From the NCBI RefSeq assembly GCF_000308455.1, contig NZ_BAFP01000092.1, positions 1 through 64,000 of the forward strand: 64,000 nt of DNA. The letters run 5' to 3'. Position numbers and translations under genes: made by a program. The notes under the pieces were generated by a model. The model was not told the DNA's origin and made no database searches. It saw only the letters and a list, made by a program, of their open reading frames with translations. The DNA comes from Nocardia abscessus NBRC 100374. Its GTDB lineage: Bacteria; Actinomycetota; Actinomycetes; Mycobacteriales; Mycobacteriaceae. Position 1 is the stretch's first letter. Each line of letters begins with the position of its first letter. Shown piece by piece: positions 28,180 through 37,369 of the stretch.

Positions 28180-28998
28180 TCAGGCTCCAGCGGTAGCGGA
28201 CTGGGGGACGGCAGTCGGCGAAGCAGACGGGGTGGATGAGTGCTGAGTGAAGCGGACGTAGCCGTTGGCGTCGAGTTCCTCGGCCAGTTCCGCGCCGCCC
28301 TCGGCGACGATGCGGCCGCCGACGAAGACGTGCACGAACTCCGGCTGGATGTAGCGCAGGATGCGGGTGTAGTGCGTGATCAGCAGGACGCCGCCGTTCT
28401 CGCGCTCCTTGTAGCGGTTGACGCCCTCGGAGACGATGCGCAGCGCGTCGACGTCCAGGCCGGAGTCGGTCTCGTCCAGGATCGCGATCTTCGGCTTGAG
28501 CAGGCCGAGCTGGAGGATCTCGTGGCGCTTCTTCTCACCGCCGGAGAAGCCCTCGTTCACGCTGCGGTCGGCGAAGGCGGCGTCGATCTCCAGTTCGCTC
28601 ATCGACTCCTTCACCTCCTTGACCCAGTGCCGCAGCTTGGGGGCCTCGCCGCGCACGGCGGTGGCGGCGGTGCGCAGGAAGTTCGACATCGAGACGCCGG
28701 GAACCTCGACCGGGTACTGCATGGCCAGGAACAGGCCGGCCCGCGCGCGCTCGTCCACCGACATCTCCAGCACGTTCTCGCCGTCGAGGGTGATCGAGCC
28801 GGAGGTCACCGTGTACTTCGGGTGACCGGCGATGGCGTAGGACAGCGTCGACTTGCCGGAGCCGTTGGGGCCCATGATGGCGTGCGTCTCACCGGATCGC
28901 ACCGTGAGGTTCACGCCCGTGAGGATCTTGATGGGCTCGCCGGACTCGTCGGGGTTGGCGACCTCGACGTGCAGGTCCTTGATTTCCAGGGTGGTCAT
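28180..28998 (-). CDS. sufC: Fe-S assembly ATPase SufC
   Basis: The 272-residue ABC-type ATPase has Walker A GPNGSGKSTL, signature GFSGGEKKRHEIL and Walker B KIAILDETDSGLDVDAL. It energises the SufBCD scaffold. The signature is the Suf variant rather than LSGGQ. The C-terminus is extended by a Thr/Ser/Pro-rich tail of about 25 residues. Between sufD (37 bases) and sufS (1 base). Confidence 0.97.
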   Translation of the reverse strand: MTTLEIKDLHVEVANPDESGEPIKILTGVNLTVRSGETHAIMGPNGSGKSTLSYAIAGHPKYTVTSGSITLDGENVLEMSVDERARAGLFLAMQYPVEVPGVSMSNFLRTAATAVRGEAPKLRHWVKEVKESMSELEIDAAFADRSVNEGFSGGEKKRHEILQLGLLKPKIAILDETDSGLDVDALRIVSEGVNRYKERENGGVLLITHYTRILRYIQPEFVHVFVGGRIVAEGGAELAEELDANGYVRFTQHSSTPSASPTAVPQSATAGA

Positions 28999-29035
28999 CG
29001 AATTCGAATTCCTTTGTCAGGTATGGGGTCGTTGA

Positions 29036-30247
29036 TCAGGCGCCGATGGCGGCGAGTTCGGCCTCGATGGCCGCCTCCAGCCGCTCCCGAACCTTGGGCA
29101 CCGCGATCTTCTGGATGATCTCGTGGAAGAACCCGCGCACCACCAGGCGGCGGGCGGCGTCCTCCGGGATGCCGCGAGCGCGCAGGTAGAACAGCTGCTC
29201 GTCATCGAACCTGCCGGTCGCGGACGCGTGTCCGGCGCCGACGATCTCGCCGGTCTCGATCTCCAGGTTGGGCACCGAGTCGGCGCGGGCGCCGTCGGTG
29301 AGCACCAGGTTGCGGTTCACCTCGAAGGTGTCGGTGCCCTCGGCGGCGGCGCGGATCAGCACGTCGCCGACCCAGACGGTGCGGGCGTCGCCCTTCGGTG
29401 AGTGCGGATCGCCTTGCAGCGCACCCTTGTACAGCACGTTCGACTTGCAGTTCGGCACGGCGTGATCGACGAGCAGGCGCTGCTCGAAATGCTGGCCCGC
29501 GTCGGCGAAGTAGAGGCCGAGTAGTTCGGCGTCGCCGCCGGGGCCGTCGTAGCGGACCGTGGCCGTGAGACGCACCAGATCGCCGCCGAGGGTGACCGCG
29601 ATGTGCCGCAGCGTGGCATCGCGCCCCAGCTTGCCGTGATGCGCGGTGGTGTTCACAGCGTCGTCGGCCCAGTCCTGGACCGCGACGACGGTCAGCTTCG
29701 CACTGTCACCGAGCACGAATTCCACGTTCTCGGCGTAGGTTCCGCTGCCGCGCTGGTCGATCACCACGGTCGCGACCGCGAAGGTGTCCAGCCTGATCTG
29801 GAGGTGGCCGTAGGCGGTCGCGCCCTCGCCGGGGCCGGTGACCGTGATGACGATCGGTTCGCCGACCTCGGTCTCCGCGCCGACCGTCACGATGGTGGCC
29901 GACTCGAAGCCGGAATAGGCCTGGGCGGCCACTCGATCCGACGGCACACCGGCCTCGCCGAGGCGGGCGTCGGTGCGCGGCACGGTCTCGACCTTCACTC
30001 CGGCGGCCGGGGCGACCTCGACCGTGGCCTGGCCGTCCCGGACCGCGGTGCCGTCGTGCAACCCGCGCAGGCGGCGCAGCGGAGTGAACCGCCACGCCTC
30101 GTCGTGCGAGGAGGGCACCTCGAAGGCGTTCACGTCGTAGGAGGCGAAGACCTCGCCCTTGTTGGTCGCGGCACCTGCGCCCGGGTTCTGAATCGGCTTG
30201 GCCGTGGGGTTCTCGCCCTCGACCGCTCCAATCACACCAGTCGCCAT
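29036..30247 (-). CDS. sufD: Fe-S scaffold subunit SufD
   Basis: The 403-residue protein is the SufB-like partner subunit. It shows the family C-terminal region GALQGDPHSPKGDARTVW, then TFEVNRNLVLTDGARADSVP, then EIVGAGHASATGRFDDEQLFYLRARG (diagnostic GHASATGRFDD). It forms the SufBCD complex with SufB and SufC. The start ATG at 30247 shares one base with the sufB stop (TGATG). The frame is open upstream, but conservation starts here. Confidence 0.96.
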   Translation of the reverse strand: MATGVIGAVEGENPTAKPIQNPGAGAATNKGEVFASYDVNAFEVPSSHDEAWRFTPLRRLRGLHDGTAVRDGQATVEVAPAAGVKVETVPRTDARLGEAGVPSDRVAAQAYSGFESATIVTVGAETEVGEPIVITVTGPGEGATAYGHLQIRLDTFAVATVVIDQRGSGTYAENVEFVLGDSAKLTVVAVQDWADDAVNTTAHHGKLGRDATLRHIAVTLGGDLVRLTATVRYDGPGGDAELLGLYFADAGQHFEQRLLVDHAVPNCKSNVLYKGALQGDPHSPKGDARTVWVGDVLIRAAAEGTDTFEVNRNLVLTDGARADSVPNLEIETGEIVGAGHASATGRFDDEQLFYLRARGIPEDAARRLVVRGFFHEIIQKIAVPKVRERLEAAIEAELAAIGA

Positions 30248-31683
30248 CAGCCAACGGCCCCTTCCATCTGCAGCTCGATGAGCCGGTTCAGTTCCAGTGC
30301 GTATTCCATCGGCAGTTCCTTGGCGATCGGCTCCACGAAGCCGCGCACCACCATCGCCATCGCCTCGTCCTCGGTGAGGCCGCGGCTCATCAGGTAGAAC
30401 AGCTGGTCCTCGGAGACCTTCGAGACGGTCGCCTCGTGACCCATGGTCACGTCGTCCTCGCGGATGTCGACGTAGGGGTAGGTGTCGGAGCGGCTGATCG
30501 TGTCGACCAGCAGCGCATCGCACTTCACCGTCGACCTCGAGCCGTGCGCGCCCTTGTTCACCTGGACCAGGCCGCGGTAGGAGGCCCGGCCGCCGCCGCG
30601 CGCCACCGACTTCGACACGATGGTCGAGGAGGTGTGCGGCGCGAGGTGCAGCATCTTGGCACCGGTGTCCTGGTGCTGGCCCTCGCCGGCGAAGGCCACC
30701 GAGAGCACCTCGCCCCTGGCGTACTCGCCGGTCATCCAGACCGCCGGGTACTTCATGGTGACCTTGGAACCGATGTTGCCGTCGATCCACTCCATGGTCG
30801 CGCCCGCCTCGGCCTTGGCCCGCTTGGTGACCAGGTTGTAGACGTTGTTCGACCAGTTCTGGATCGTGGTGTAGCGGCAGCGGCCGCCCTTCTTCACGAT
30901 GATCTCCACCACCGCGGAGTGCAGCGAGTCGGACTTGTAGATCGGGGCGGTGCAGCCCTCGACGTAGTGCACGTAAGCGCCCTCGTCGACGATGATCAGG
31001 GTCCGCTCGAACTGGCCCATGTTCTCGGTGTTGATCCGGAAGTAGGCCTGCAGCGGGATGTCGACGTGCACGCCCGGCGGCACGTAGATGAAGGATCCAC
31101 CCGACCACACGGCGGTGTTCAGCGCGGAGAACTTGTTGTCGCCCGCGGGGATGACCGTGCCGAAGTACTGCCGGAAGATCTCCGGGTGCTCCTTCAACGC
31201 CGTATCGGTGTCGAGGAAGATGACGCCCTGCTGCTCCAGATCCTCACGGATCTGGTGGTAGACGACCTCGGACTCGTACTGCGCGGCGACACCGGAGACC
31301 AGCCGCTGCTTCTCCGCCTCGGGGATGCCCAGCTTGTCGTAGGTGTTCTTGATGTCCTCCGGCAGCTCGTCCCAGGACGCGGCCTGCTTCTCGGTCGAGC
31401 GCACGAAGTACTTGATGTTGTCGAAGTCGATGCCATCGAGATTGGAGCCCCAGTTCGGCATGGGCTTGCGATCGAAGATGCGCAGCGCCTTGAGCCGCTG
31501 CTCGAGCATCCATACCGGCTCGTTCTTCTTCGCCGAGATGTCGCGGACAACCGCCTCGGACAGACCTCGTTGCGCACTGGCGCCGGCCACATCCGAATCG
31601 GCCCAGCCGTAACCGTATTTGCCCAGCGAGGCGATGGTCTCTTCCTGGGTGAGCGGTTGCACCTGGTCGGTGGTCGTCGTCAT
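30247..31683 (-). CDS. sufB: Fe-S scaffold subunit SufB
   Basis: The 478-residue protein builds nascent clusters with SufC and SufD. It contains PPGVHVDIPLQAYFRIN, YVHYVEGCTAPIYKSDSLHS (the region carrying a conserved Cys), VAFAGEGQHQDTGAKM and LVQVNKGAHGSRSTVKCDA. In mycobacteria the corresponding gene carries an intein; this one is uninterrupted. The start at ATG 31683 overlaps the sufR stop as ATGA. Confidence 0.97.
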   Translation of the reverse strand: MTTTTDQVQPLTQEETIASLGKYGYGWADSDVAGASAQRGLSEAVVRDISAKKNEPVWMLEQRLKALRIFDRKPMPNWGSNLDGIDFDNIKYFVRSTEKQAASWDELPEDIKNTYDKLGIPEAEKQRLVSGVAAQYESEVVYHQIREDLEQQGVIFLDTDTALKEHPEIFRQYFGTVIPAGDNKFSALNTAVWSGGSFIYVPPGVHVDIPLQAYFRINTENMGQFERTLIIVDEGAYVHYVEGCTAPIYKSDSLHSAVVEIIVKKGGRCRYTTIQNWSNNVYNLVTKRAKAEAGATMEWIDGNIGSKVTMKYPAVWMTGEYARGEVLSVAFAGEGQHQDTGAKMLHLAPHTSSTIVSKSVARGGGRASYRGLVQVNKGAHGSRSTVKCDALLVDTISRSDTYPYVDIREDDVTMGHEATVSKVSEDQLFYLMSRGLTEDEAMAMVVRGFVEPIAKELPMEYALELNRLIELQMEGAVG

Positions 31684-32489
31684 TCGGCACTCCTTCCGGA
31701 GTCGTTCGTTCGTACCGCTGCGGGCTGTGCAGCGGTTTGTGCTGACGTTCTGGTCTGCGCGGTGGGCGGCACCAGCAGCGGCACGTGCGTGGTGCACGCG
31801 CAGTCGCCGTTGGCGATCGTGGCCAGCCGCTGCACGTGCGTACCGAGCAGCTCACGGAACGCCTCGAGTTCGGCCGCGCACAACTGCGGGAACTCTTCGG
31901 CGACGTGCGCCACCGGGCAGTGGTGCTGGCAGATCTGCACGCCCGCGCCCACCTTGCGGGTGGTGGCGGCGAACCCGGCGTCGGTGAACGCCTCGGCGAT
32001 CTCCTCGGCCTTGGCCTCGGTCTGCTGCGGGGTGTGTTCCGCGACCGGTTCGATCCCGGCCACGATAGTGCGTGCCCGTTTCCGGGCGAACTCGGTGAGG
32101 GCCGGTTCGCCGCCGATCTCCCCGAGCTGCCGCATGGCGGCGCCGGCCAGATCGTCGTAGGCGTGGCCGAGTTTGCCTCGTCCCGCCGCGGTGAGCTGGT
32201 ACTGCTTGGCCGGGCGGCCGCGGCCCTTCTGCTGCCAGGGCGCCGAGCGGCCCGCTCGCGCCTGACCGGAGTCGATCAGGGCGTCCAGATGCCTGCGCAC
32301 GCCCGCCGGGGCCAGTCCGAGCTTGTTCCCGATGGCGGTCGCGGTGATCGGCCCTTCCTCCAGCAGCAGCTGGACGATGGCCGCTCGGGTATGCCCTTCA
32401 CCGCCGACCGTCGCGGGCGCAGCGACCGACCCGGCGCCGGTCCTGCGACCAGCTCCTTCGTCGCCTCTCCGCAAACCCACGGTTTTCAC
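31680..32489 (-). CDS. sufR: Fe-S-dependent repressor SufR
   Basis: The 269-residue regulator has an N-terminal winged helix (about residues 32-100, TATAIGNKLGLAPAGVRRHL) and a C-terminal cluster-binding region with Cys187, Cys191, Cys204, Cys230 and Cys232 (ICQHHCPVAH, then QLCAAE, then GDCACTTH). With its cluster it represses the suf operon; loss of the cluster under iron starvation or oxidative stress relieves repression. The annotated start GTG 32489 lies inside its own predicted operator, so either the message is nearly leaderless or translation begins further in. It is the first gene of a seven-gene operon with overlapping or very close genes. Confidence 0.94.
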   Translation of the reverse strand: MKTVGLRRGDEGAGRRTGAGSVAAPATVGGEGHTRAAIVQLLLEEGPITATAIGNKLGLAPAGVRRHLDALIDSGQARAGRSAPWQQKGRGRPAKQYQLTAAGRGKLGHAYDDLAGAAMRQLGEIGGEPALTEFARKRARTIVAGIEPVAEHTPQQTEAKAEEIAEAFTDAGFAATTRKVGAGVQICQHHCPVAHVAEEFPQLCAAELEAFRELLGTHVQRLATIANGDCACTTHVPLLVPPTAQTRTSAQTAAQPAAVRTNDSGRSAE

Positions 32490-32500
32490 AACACCAGTGT
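32486..32500 (-). promoter_or_regulatory. SufR operator
   Basis: Read on the reverse strand, ACACT-GGTGT-TGTGA is a five-plus-five inverted repeat that fits the ACACT-N5-TGTGA site I recall for M. tuberculosis SufR. The right arm contains the sufR start codon. A possible -10 box (TTAGAT) lies about 20 bases upstream. Confidence 0.7.
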
Positions 32501-32836
32501 GTCGGAATTACTTCCTGAAATCTAATAAGGGTGCCCTGACTTCCCCGCACCAGTGACCTGCGGGAATTGCGCCACCGGTTCCGCTCGCACAACACATCCC
32601 CCACGGATGCGGCCCGGAGGATGCGCGCCGATTCCGCCCCCGCCTCTCCATTTCCGCATCCAGCTGCGGCTGACCTGCGCAGACGGGCCGAGCCGAGCGA
32701 GCACGCTGCCCGGCACGTCTACCTCGGAAGTGCTCACATGCCTGCGAACCCGAGTGTGCGCGGTTGCGAAGAGTGCGATTCGTCACAAGCCGGTCCTCGG
32801 CGCACCCGCTTTGCGAGCGCCTCGCAGGGGATGCGC
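32501..32836. other. Intergenic region between sufR and the alcohol dehydrogenase gene
   Basis: No gene is supported. It holds the suf promoter at its left end and, at 32812-32826, the stem TGCGAG/CTCGCA with a 3-base loop. That stem lies 10 bases beyond the stop of the alcohol dehydrogenase gene and could be its terminator. Confidence 0.5.
32812..32826 (-). terminator. Short terminator-like hairpin after the dehydrogenase gene
   Basis: TGCGAG (32812-32817) pairs with CTCGCA (32821-32826) around CGC, ten bases past the stop codon at 32837. The stem is short, so terminator function is only possible. Confidence 0.4.
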
Positions 32837-33874
32837 CTACGCCGAGGCAGCGTCTCGACGTACCGCCACCAGCTTCATGGGCGTCTCCAGCAGCGCGTCC
32901 ACCGCTTCGTCCCACGTGGCGGTCGCGGTGGTGACCAGCGACGGGTCGAAGCGACCGGTCGCGACGAGGTCGAGAACCTGCGGAATGACCGGACGTACGT
33001 GCGCGCGGCCGGTGTGCAGGGTGCAGCAGCGGGTGTACATGTCGAGGATCGGCAGCGCGACGTCCCGCAACTGGACGCTGACGCTGGTGCACCAACCGTC
33101 GTAGGTGGTCGCGTCGATCGCCGCGCGCAGCGCCTTCGCGCCACCGGCCGCCTCCACGACGATCGGGAACCGGCCGACCCGCGCGTCCGGCGGTCCTTCG
33201 ATCGCCTCCGCGCCGAACGCCTTCGCGATGTCGAGGCGCTCGACGGAGTCGTCGAGGTAGACCACCCGGGCGGAGCCGAGGGAGACCGCGAGCCCGGCGG
33301 CGTACAGCCCGATCGACGGTGCTGCCGGGCCGCCGAGCACCAGCACCTCGGCGCCGGGATCGTCGGCCAATCGCGGTCCGACCGCGCGGTAGGCGTCCGG
33401 GATGTTGTCGCTGGCGCTGGCCACCGCGACCGGGTCGACGCCGGACGGCAACCGCACGAGCATGGCGTCGGCGTGCGGCACCAGCGCCAGATCGGCCCAC
33501 AGCCCGCCCCAGTTCAGCCCGCCCATGGGGCCGAGACCGAAAGTGGACAGCCGCGGATGGCTCGTGCAATTCCCGGTCCGCCCCCGCGCGCAGGCCCGGC
33601 AGCTGCCGCAGGAGATCTGGAACGGCACCACGACCAGATCGCCGACAGCGACGGCGCGGACCTCCGGGCCGGTCGCGACCACCTCCGCGACTCCCTCGTG
33701 CCCGAACGGATACGGCCCGGGCAGCGGAAACGCGCCGCGCAGGACGGCCGGGTCGATGTCACAGGTGGCCAGCGCGACCGGCCGCACCAGCGCCTGGCCG
33801 GGCCCGCTCAGGACGGGTTCGGGGTGTTCCTCCCAGCGCATCGCACCGGGGCCGGTCAGCATCAGACGCTTCAT
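32837..33874 (-). CDS. Zinc-dependent alcohol dehydrogenase-like protein
   Basis: The 345-residue MDR-family protein has the GroES-like catalytic domain with PFGHEGVAEVVATG (catalytic-zinc His/Glu) and the structural-zinc motif CGSCRACARGRTGNC. Then comes a Rossmann domain (VLVLGGPAAPSIGLYAAGLA; the usual GxGxxG is altered to GGPAAPSIG). Asp in VVYLDDS suggests NAD. Substrate unknown. It follows a TetR gene by 40 bases and is probably regulated by it. Confidence 0.88.
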   Translation of the reverse strand: MKRLMLTGPGAMRWEEHPEPVLSGPGQALVRPVALATCDIDPAVLRGAFPLPGPYPFGHEGVAEVVATGPEVRAVAVGDLVVVPFQISCGSCRACARGRTGNCTSHPRLSTFGLGPMGGLNWGGLWADLALVPHADAMLVRLPSGVDPVAVASASDNIPDAYRAVGPRLADDPGAEVLVLGGPAAPSIGLYAAGLAVSLGSARVVYLDDSVERLDIAKAFGAEAIEGPPDARVGRFPIVVEAAGGAKALRAAIDATTYDGWCTSVSVQLRDVALPILDMYTRCCTLHTGRAHVRPVIPQVLDLVATGRFDPSLVTTATATWDEAVDALLETPMKLVAVRRDAASA

Positions 33875-33914
33875 CGTCCGAGTCTCGCTAGAACGTTCTT
33901 TCCAGTCAAGCCTT

Positions 33915-34586
33915 TCATGCCGAATCGCCCTGCTCGGCAGGCACTTCCGGAATTCTTCCGGCCGAACCGGGCGCGGGCGCCGATCCGCCGTCCGTCGCGG
34001 ACCCGTCGCCCCCGATCCCCGCCGCCGCGAAGGTCGACCGGATCAGCCGCTCCATCGACTTCGCCACCGTGCGCAGCGGCGCGTCCGTCTGCCGGATCCG
34101 GGCCAGGATGGTGGCGCCCTCGTAGGCGGCGACCACCGTGGTGGCCAGTTCGGCCGCCTCCTGCCCGCCGAGGCCGAGTTCGGCGAGCAGCCCGGCGAAC
34201 GCCTGTTCCATGGTGTCGAAGGCGCTGACGCAGGCCGAGCGCACCGCCTCGACGTCGCTGCCGCCGTCCAGCGCGGGCGTCCCGATCGGGCACCCGTCGG
34301 TCCACCGCGAGTCCGCGAGCTTGCCGACCATGAATTCGAACAGCGTGGCCATGGTGGCGAACACGTCGGTCGGCGCCTGCCGGATCATCCGGCCGGTCAG
34401 CGTCCCGGTCCCGGTGATCGCCGCGACGGCGATCTCCTCCTTACCGCCCGGAAAGTGGTGATAGATCGAGCCGTACGGCAGTTCGGCCGCTTCGCTCAAC
34501 GCCTTCAGACCGAACCCGTGATACCCGTGCCGCGCCAGCAGCCCGGACGCGGCCACCTCGATCCGCCGCCTGGACTCCGAAACCAT
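33915..34586 (-). CDS. TetR/AcrR-family regulator (LmrA/YxaF-like)
   Basis: The 223-residue protein has the TetR helix-turn-helix at about residues 8-55 (FGLKALSEAAELPYGSIYHHFPGGKEE) and a C-terminal domain of LmrA/YxaF type (GCPIGTPALDGG). The C-terminal 25 residues are Gly/Pro/Ala-rich. It probably represses the co-directional alcohol dehydrogenase gene. Start at ATG 34586; divergent from mptB. Confidence 0.88.
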   Translation of the reverse strand: MVSESRRRIEVAASGLLARHGYHGFGLKALSEAAELPYGSIYHHFPGGKEEIAVAAITGTGTLTGRMIRQAPTDVFATMATLFEFMVGKLADSRWTDGCPIGTPALDGGSDVEAVRSACVSAFDTMEQAFAGLLAELGLGGQEAAELATTVVAAYEGATILARIRQTDAPLRTVAKSMERLIRSTFAAAGIGGDGSATDGGSAPAPGSAGRIPEVPAEQGDSA

Positions 34587-34667
34587 CCGTCGATTGTGCC
34601 CCGCGAGCGGGGCGGGTCCGGTCGGAACGAGCGGGGTCCGTGCGCGGTGCGAGATCGCCGCTCGAAC

Positions 34668-34673
34668 TAGGCT
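34668..34673 (+). promoter_or_regulatory. -10 box of a leaderless mptB transcript
   Basis: TAGGCT ends 7 bases before GTG 34681. There is no ribosome site, which fits a leaderless mRNA and supports this start. Confidence 0.5.
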
Positions 34674-34680
34674 TCGTGGC

Positions 34681-36363
34681 GTGGCGGTACTGGAGGGCGC
34701 GCGGCGCAGGACACTGGCGTTGGGGCGCCGGGCACTCGGACTCGAGGTGCCCGCGGCCGATCACACGATCGCGGTGCTGCACCGCGACGAGTCGGAGGTG
34801 CCCGGTCTCGACCGCAAGGAGCTGGCGCAGCTCGATCGGATCCGCCTTATGGGCGCGACCGGCACGGTGCTGATGGCGATCAGCGCGCTCGGCATCGGCG
34901 CGCAGCCGGTGCACCAGAATCCGGTCTCCGGCGTCCGCGTGCTCGGCATCTTCGCCCGCGCGCACACCGGCTCGCTGGCGATGTGCATGACCGGCACCGT
35001 CGTCGTCGTGCTGGCCTGGCTGCTGCTGGGCCGGTTCGCGGTCGGCGGCATCGGCGGCTCCCCCGTGCACCGGCTGACCCGCTCGCAGCTGGATCGCACC
35101 CTGCTGCTGTGGATCATCCCGCTCAGCGTGGCCCCGCCGCTGTTCAGCAACGACGTCTATTCCTATCTGGCACAGAGCGAGATCGCCGCGCGCGGCATCG
35201 ATCCGTACCAGGAAGGTCCGGTGGCCGGGCTCGGCATCGACAACGTCCTGACCAATAACGTCCCGACCATCTGGCGCGACACCCCCGCCCCCTACGGTCC
35301 GCTGTTCCTCTGGATCGGCCGGGGCATCGCCGAACTCACCGGAGACAACATCATCGCGGGCGTGTGGGTGCACCGCATCCTCGCGCTGGGCGGCGTCGCG
35401 CTGATCGTGTGGGCGCTGCCCCGGTTGTCGGCGCGCTGCGGCGTCGCGGCGGTGAGTGCCCTGTGGCTCGGCGCTGCCAATCCCCTGGTGCTGTTCCACC
35501 TGGTCGGCGGCGTGCACAACGACGCGCTGATGCTCGGCCTGATGCTGGCCGGGCTGGAATTCTGCCTGCGCGCCATCGAGGACACCCACCCGTTCGACGG
35601 CCGCGCCTACGCGTGGCTGATCAGCGGCGCGATCATCATCACTTTGTCGTCCTCGATCAAGTTCACCTCGATCATCGCGCTCGGGTTCGTCGGCATGGCC
35701 CTGGCCCGGCGCTGGGGCGCCTCGCTGCGCACGGTCGCCGTCGCGGCCGCCATGCTCGGCGCGATCGCCATCGGCACCACGCTCTTCATCAGTTCGGTGA
35801 GCGGGCTCGGCTTCGGCTGGATCTACACGCTGAACACCGCGAGCGTGGTGCGCAGCTGGATGTCGCTACCCACGGTGCTTGGCATCATCACCGGATTCGG
35901 CGGTGTGCTGCTCGGGCTCGGCGATCACACCACCGCGCTGCTGAGCATCACCCGCCCGATCGCGGCGGTGGTCGCGGGCTTCTTCACGGTGCGCATGCTG
36001 GTCGCCACGGGCACCGGACGGCTGCACCCGGTCGGCGCGCTCGGCGTGGCGCTGGGCGCGATCGTGCTGCTGTTCCCGGTGGTGCAGCCCTGGTATCTGC
36101 TGTGGGCCATCGTGCCGATGGCGGCGTGGGCGACCCGGCCGGTGTTCCGCGTTCCGGCGGTGGCGTTCTCGGCGATCGTGAGCGTCATCCTGATGCCGCG
36201 CGGCGCCGACCTGGAAGTGTTCCAGATCGTGGGCGCCGCGATCGCCACCGTGATCGTCGCGGTGCTGTTCGTCGTGATCACGCGCAACTCGCTGCCCTGG
36301 CGCGGGCAGACGGGGGTGTCGGCTCCGTCACAGGTGCCCACCTCTTACGGTGTGACATCGTGA
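34681..36363 (+). CDS. mptB: Alpha-1,6-mannosyltransferase MptB
   Basis: The 560-residue GT-C enzyme uses polyprenol-phosphate mannose to extend the alpha-1,6-mannan core of lipomannan and lipoarabinomannan on the outer membrane face. It has about 13 membrane helices, a first outer loop with the acidic catalytic motif SNDVYSYLAQSE, and further family segments (YGPLFLWIGRGIAEL, LFHLVGGVHNDALMLGLML). It sits divergent from the suf region as Rv1459c does. GTG 34681 is chosen from the leaderless-type promoter. Confidence 0.93.
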   Translation: MAVLEGARRRTLALGRRALGLEVPAADHTIAVLHRDESEVPGLDRKELAQLDRIRLMGATGTVLMAISALGIGAQPVHQNPVSGVRVLGIFARAHTGSLAMCMTGTVVVVLAWLLLGRFAVGGIGGSPVHRLTRSQLDRTLLLWIIPLSVAPPLFSNDVYSYLAQSEIAARGIDPYQEGPVAGLGIDNVLTNNVPTIWRDTPAPYGPLFLWIGRGIAELTGDNIIAGVWVHRILALGGVALIVWALPRLSARCGVAAVSALWLGAANPLVLFHLVGGVHNDALMLGLMLAGLEFCLRAIEDTHPFDGRAYAWLISGAIIITLSSSIKFTSIIALGFVGMALARRWGASLRTVAVAAAMLGAIAIGTTLFISSVSGLGFGWIYTLNTASVVRSWMSLPTVLGIITGFGGVLLGLGDHTTALLSITRPIAAVVAGFFTVRMLVATGTGRLHPVGALGVALGAIVLLFPVVQPWYLLWAIVPMAAWATRPVFRVPAVAFSAIVSVILMPRGADLEVFQIVGAAIATVIVAVLFVVITRNSLPWRGQTGVSAPSQVPTSYGVTS

Positions 36364-36436
36364 CCGAGCGTGGCGAGGGAGCCATCTACACAGCACCATC
36401 GAGTGCGACGCGGCCGAGCACCGGCGAGGCGAAGTC

Positions 36437-37369
36437 GTGATCACAGCTTCCGGACCCGCGGTCAGCGTCGACGGCATCGTCAAGCGTTACGGCGAGACCA
36501 CCGCCGTGGACGGCCTGACGTTCGAGGTCGAACCGGCACGGGTGCTCGCGCTGCTCGGCCCGAACGGCGCGGGCAAGACCACCACCGTGGAGATGTGCGA
36601 GGGATTCGGCGCGCCGGACGCGGGCACGGTGCGCGTGCTCGGCCTGGACCCGATCGCCGATTCCGAACGGCTGCGTCCCCGCATCGGCGTCATGCTCCAG
36701 GGCGGCGGCGCGTATCCCGGTGCGCGGGCGGGCGAAATGCTCGACCTGGTGGCCGCCTACTCCGCGGATCCGCTCGATCCCGATTGGCTGCTGCGCACCC
36801 TCGGCCTGCAGGACAACCGCCGCACCCCCTACCGCCGCCTCTCCGGCGGCCAGCAGCAGCGGCTCGCCCTGGCCTGCGCGCTGGTGGGCAAGCCGGAAAT
36901 CGTTTTCCTGGACGAACCCACCGCCGGCTTGGACGCCCAGGCGCGGCTGATCGTCTGGGAGTTGATCGACGCCCTGCGCCGCGACGGGGTCACCGTGGTG
37001 CTGACCACGCACATGATGGACGAGGCCGAGCAACTCGCCGACCAGCTGGTGATCATCGACCACGGCCGTATCGTCGCCTCCGGCACCCCCGCCGAGGTCA
37101 CCGCGCACGGGGCGGCCGGGCAGCTGCGGTTCTGCGCACCGCCCAGACTGAACCTGGAACTGCTGGCGAACGCCCTGCCGGAAGGGTTCGCGCCCCGGGA
37201 GACCACCCCGGGCACCTACCTGGTGGAGGGCGAGATCAATCCGCAAGTGCTCGCGACCGTCACAGCGTGGTGCGCGCGAATGGACGTGCTGGCCACCGAC
37301 ATCCGGATCGACCAGCGCCGCCTCGAAGACGTCTTCCTGGAACTGACCGGACGGGATCTGCGCGGATGA
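36437..37369 (+). CDS. ABC exporter ATP-binding protein, Rv1458c-like
   Basis: The 310-residue ABC ATPase has Walker A LLGPNGAGKTTTVEM, signature RLSGGQQQRLALACAL and Walker B EIVFLDEPTAGLD, followed by TTHMMDEAEQLADQ. This is the drug/lipid exporter ATPase class. The C-terminal 90 residues are a regulatory extension. The permease gene overlaps as ATGA. Rv1458c occupies the same place after mptB; the cargo is unknown. Confidence 0.93.
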   Translation: MITASGPAVSVDGIVKRYGETTAVDGLTFEVEPARVLALLGPNGAGKTTTVEMCEGFGAPDAGTVRVLGLDPIADSERLRPRIGVMLQGGGAYPGARAGEMLDLVAAYSADPLDPDWLLRTLGLQDNRRTPYRRLSGGQQQRLALACALVGKPEIVFLDEPTAGLDAQARLIVWELIDALRRDGVTVVLTTHMMDEAEQLADQLVIIDHGRIVASGTPAEVTAHGAAGQLRFCAPPRLNLELLANALPEGFAPRETTPGTYLVEGEINPQVLATVTAWCARMDVLATDIRIDQRRLEDVFLELTGRDLRG

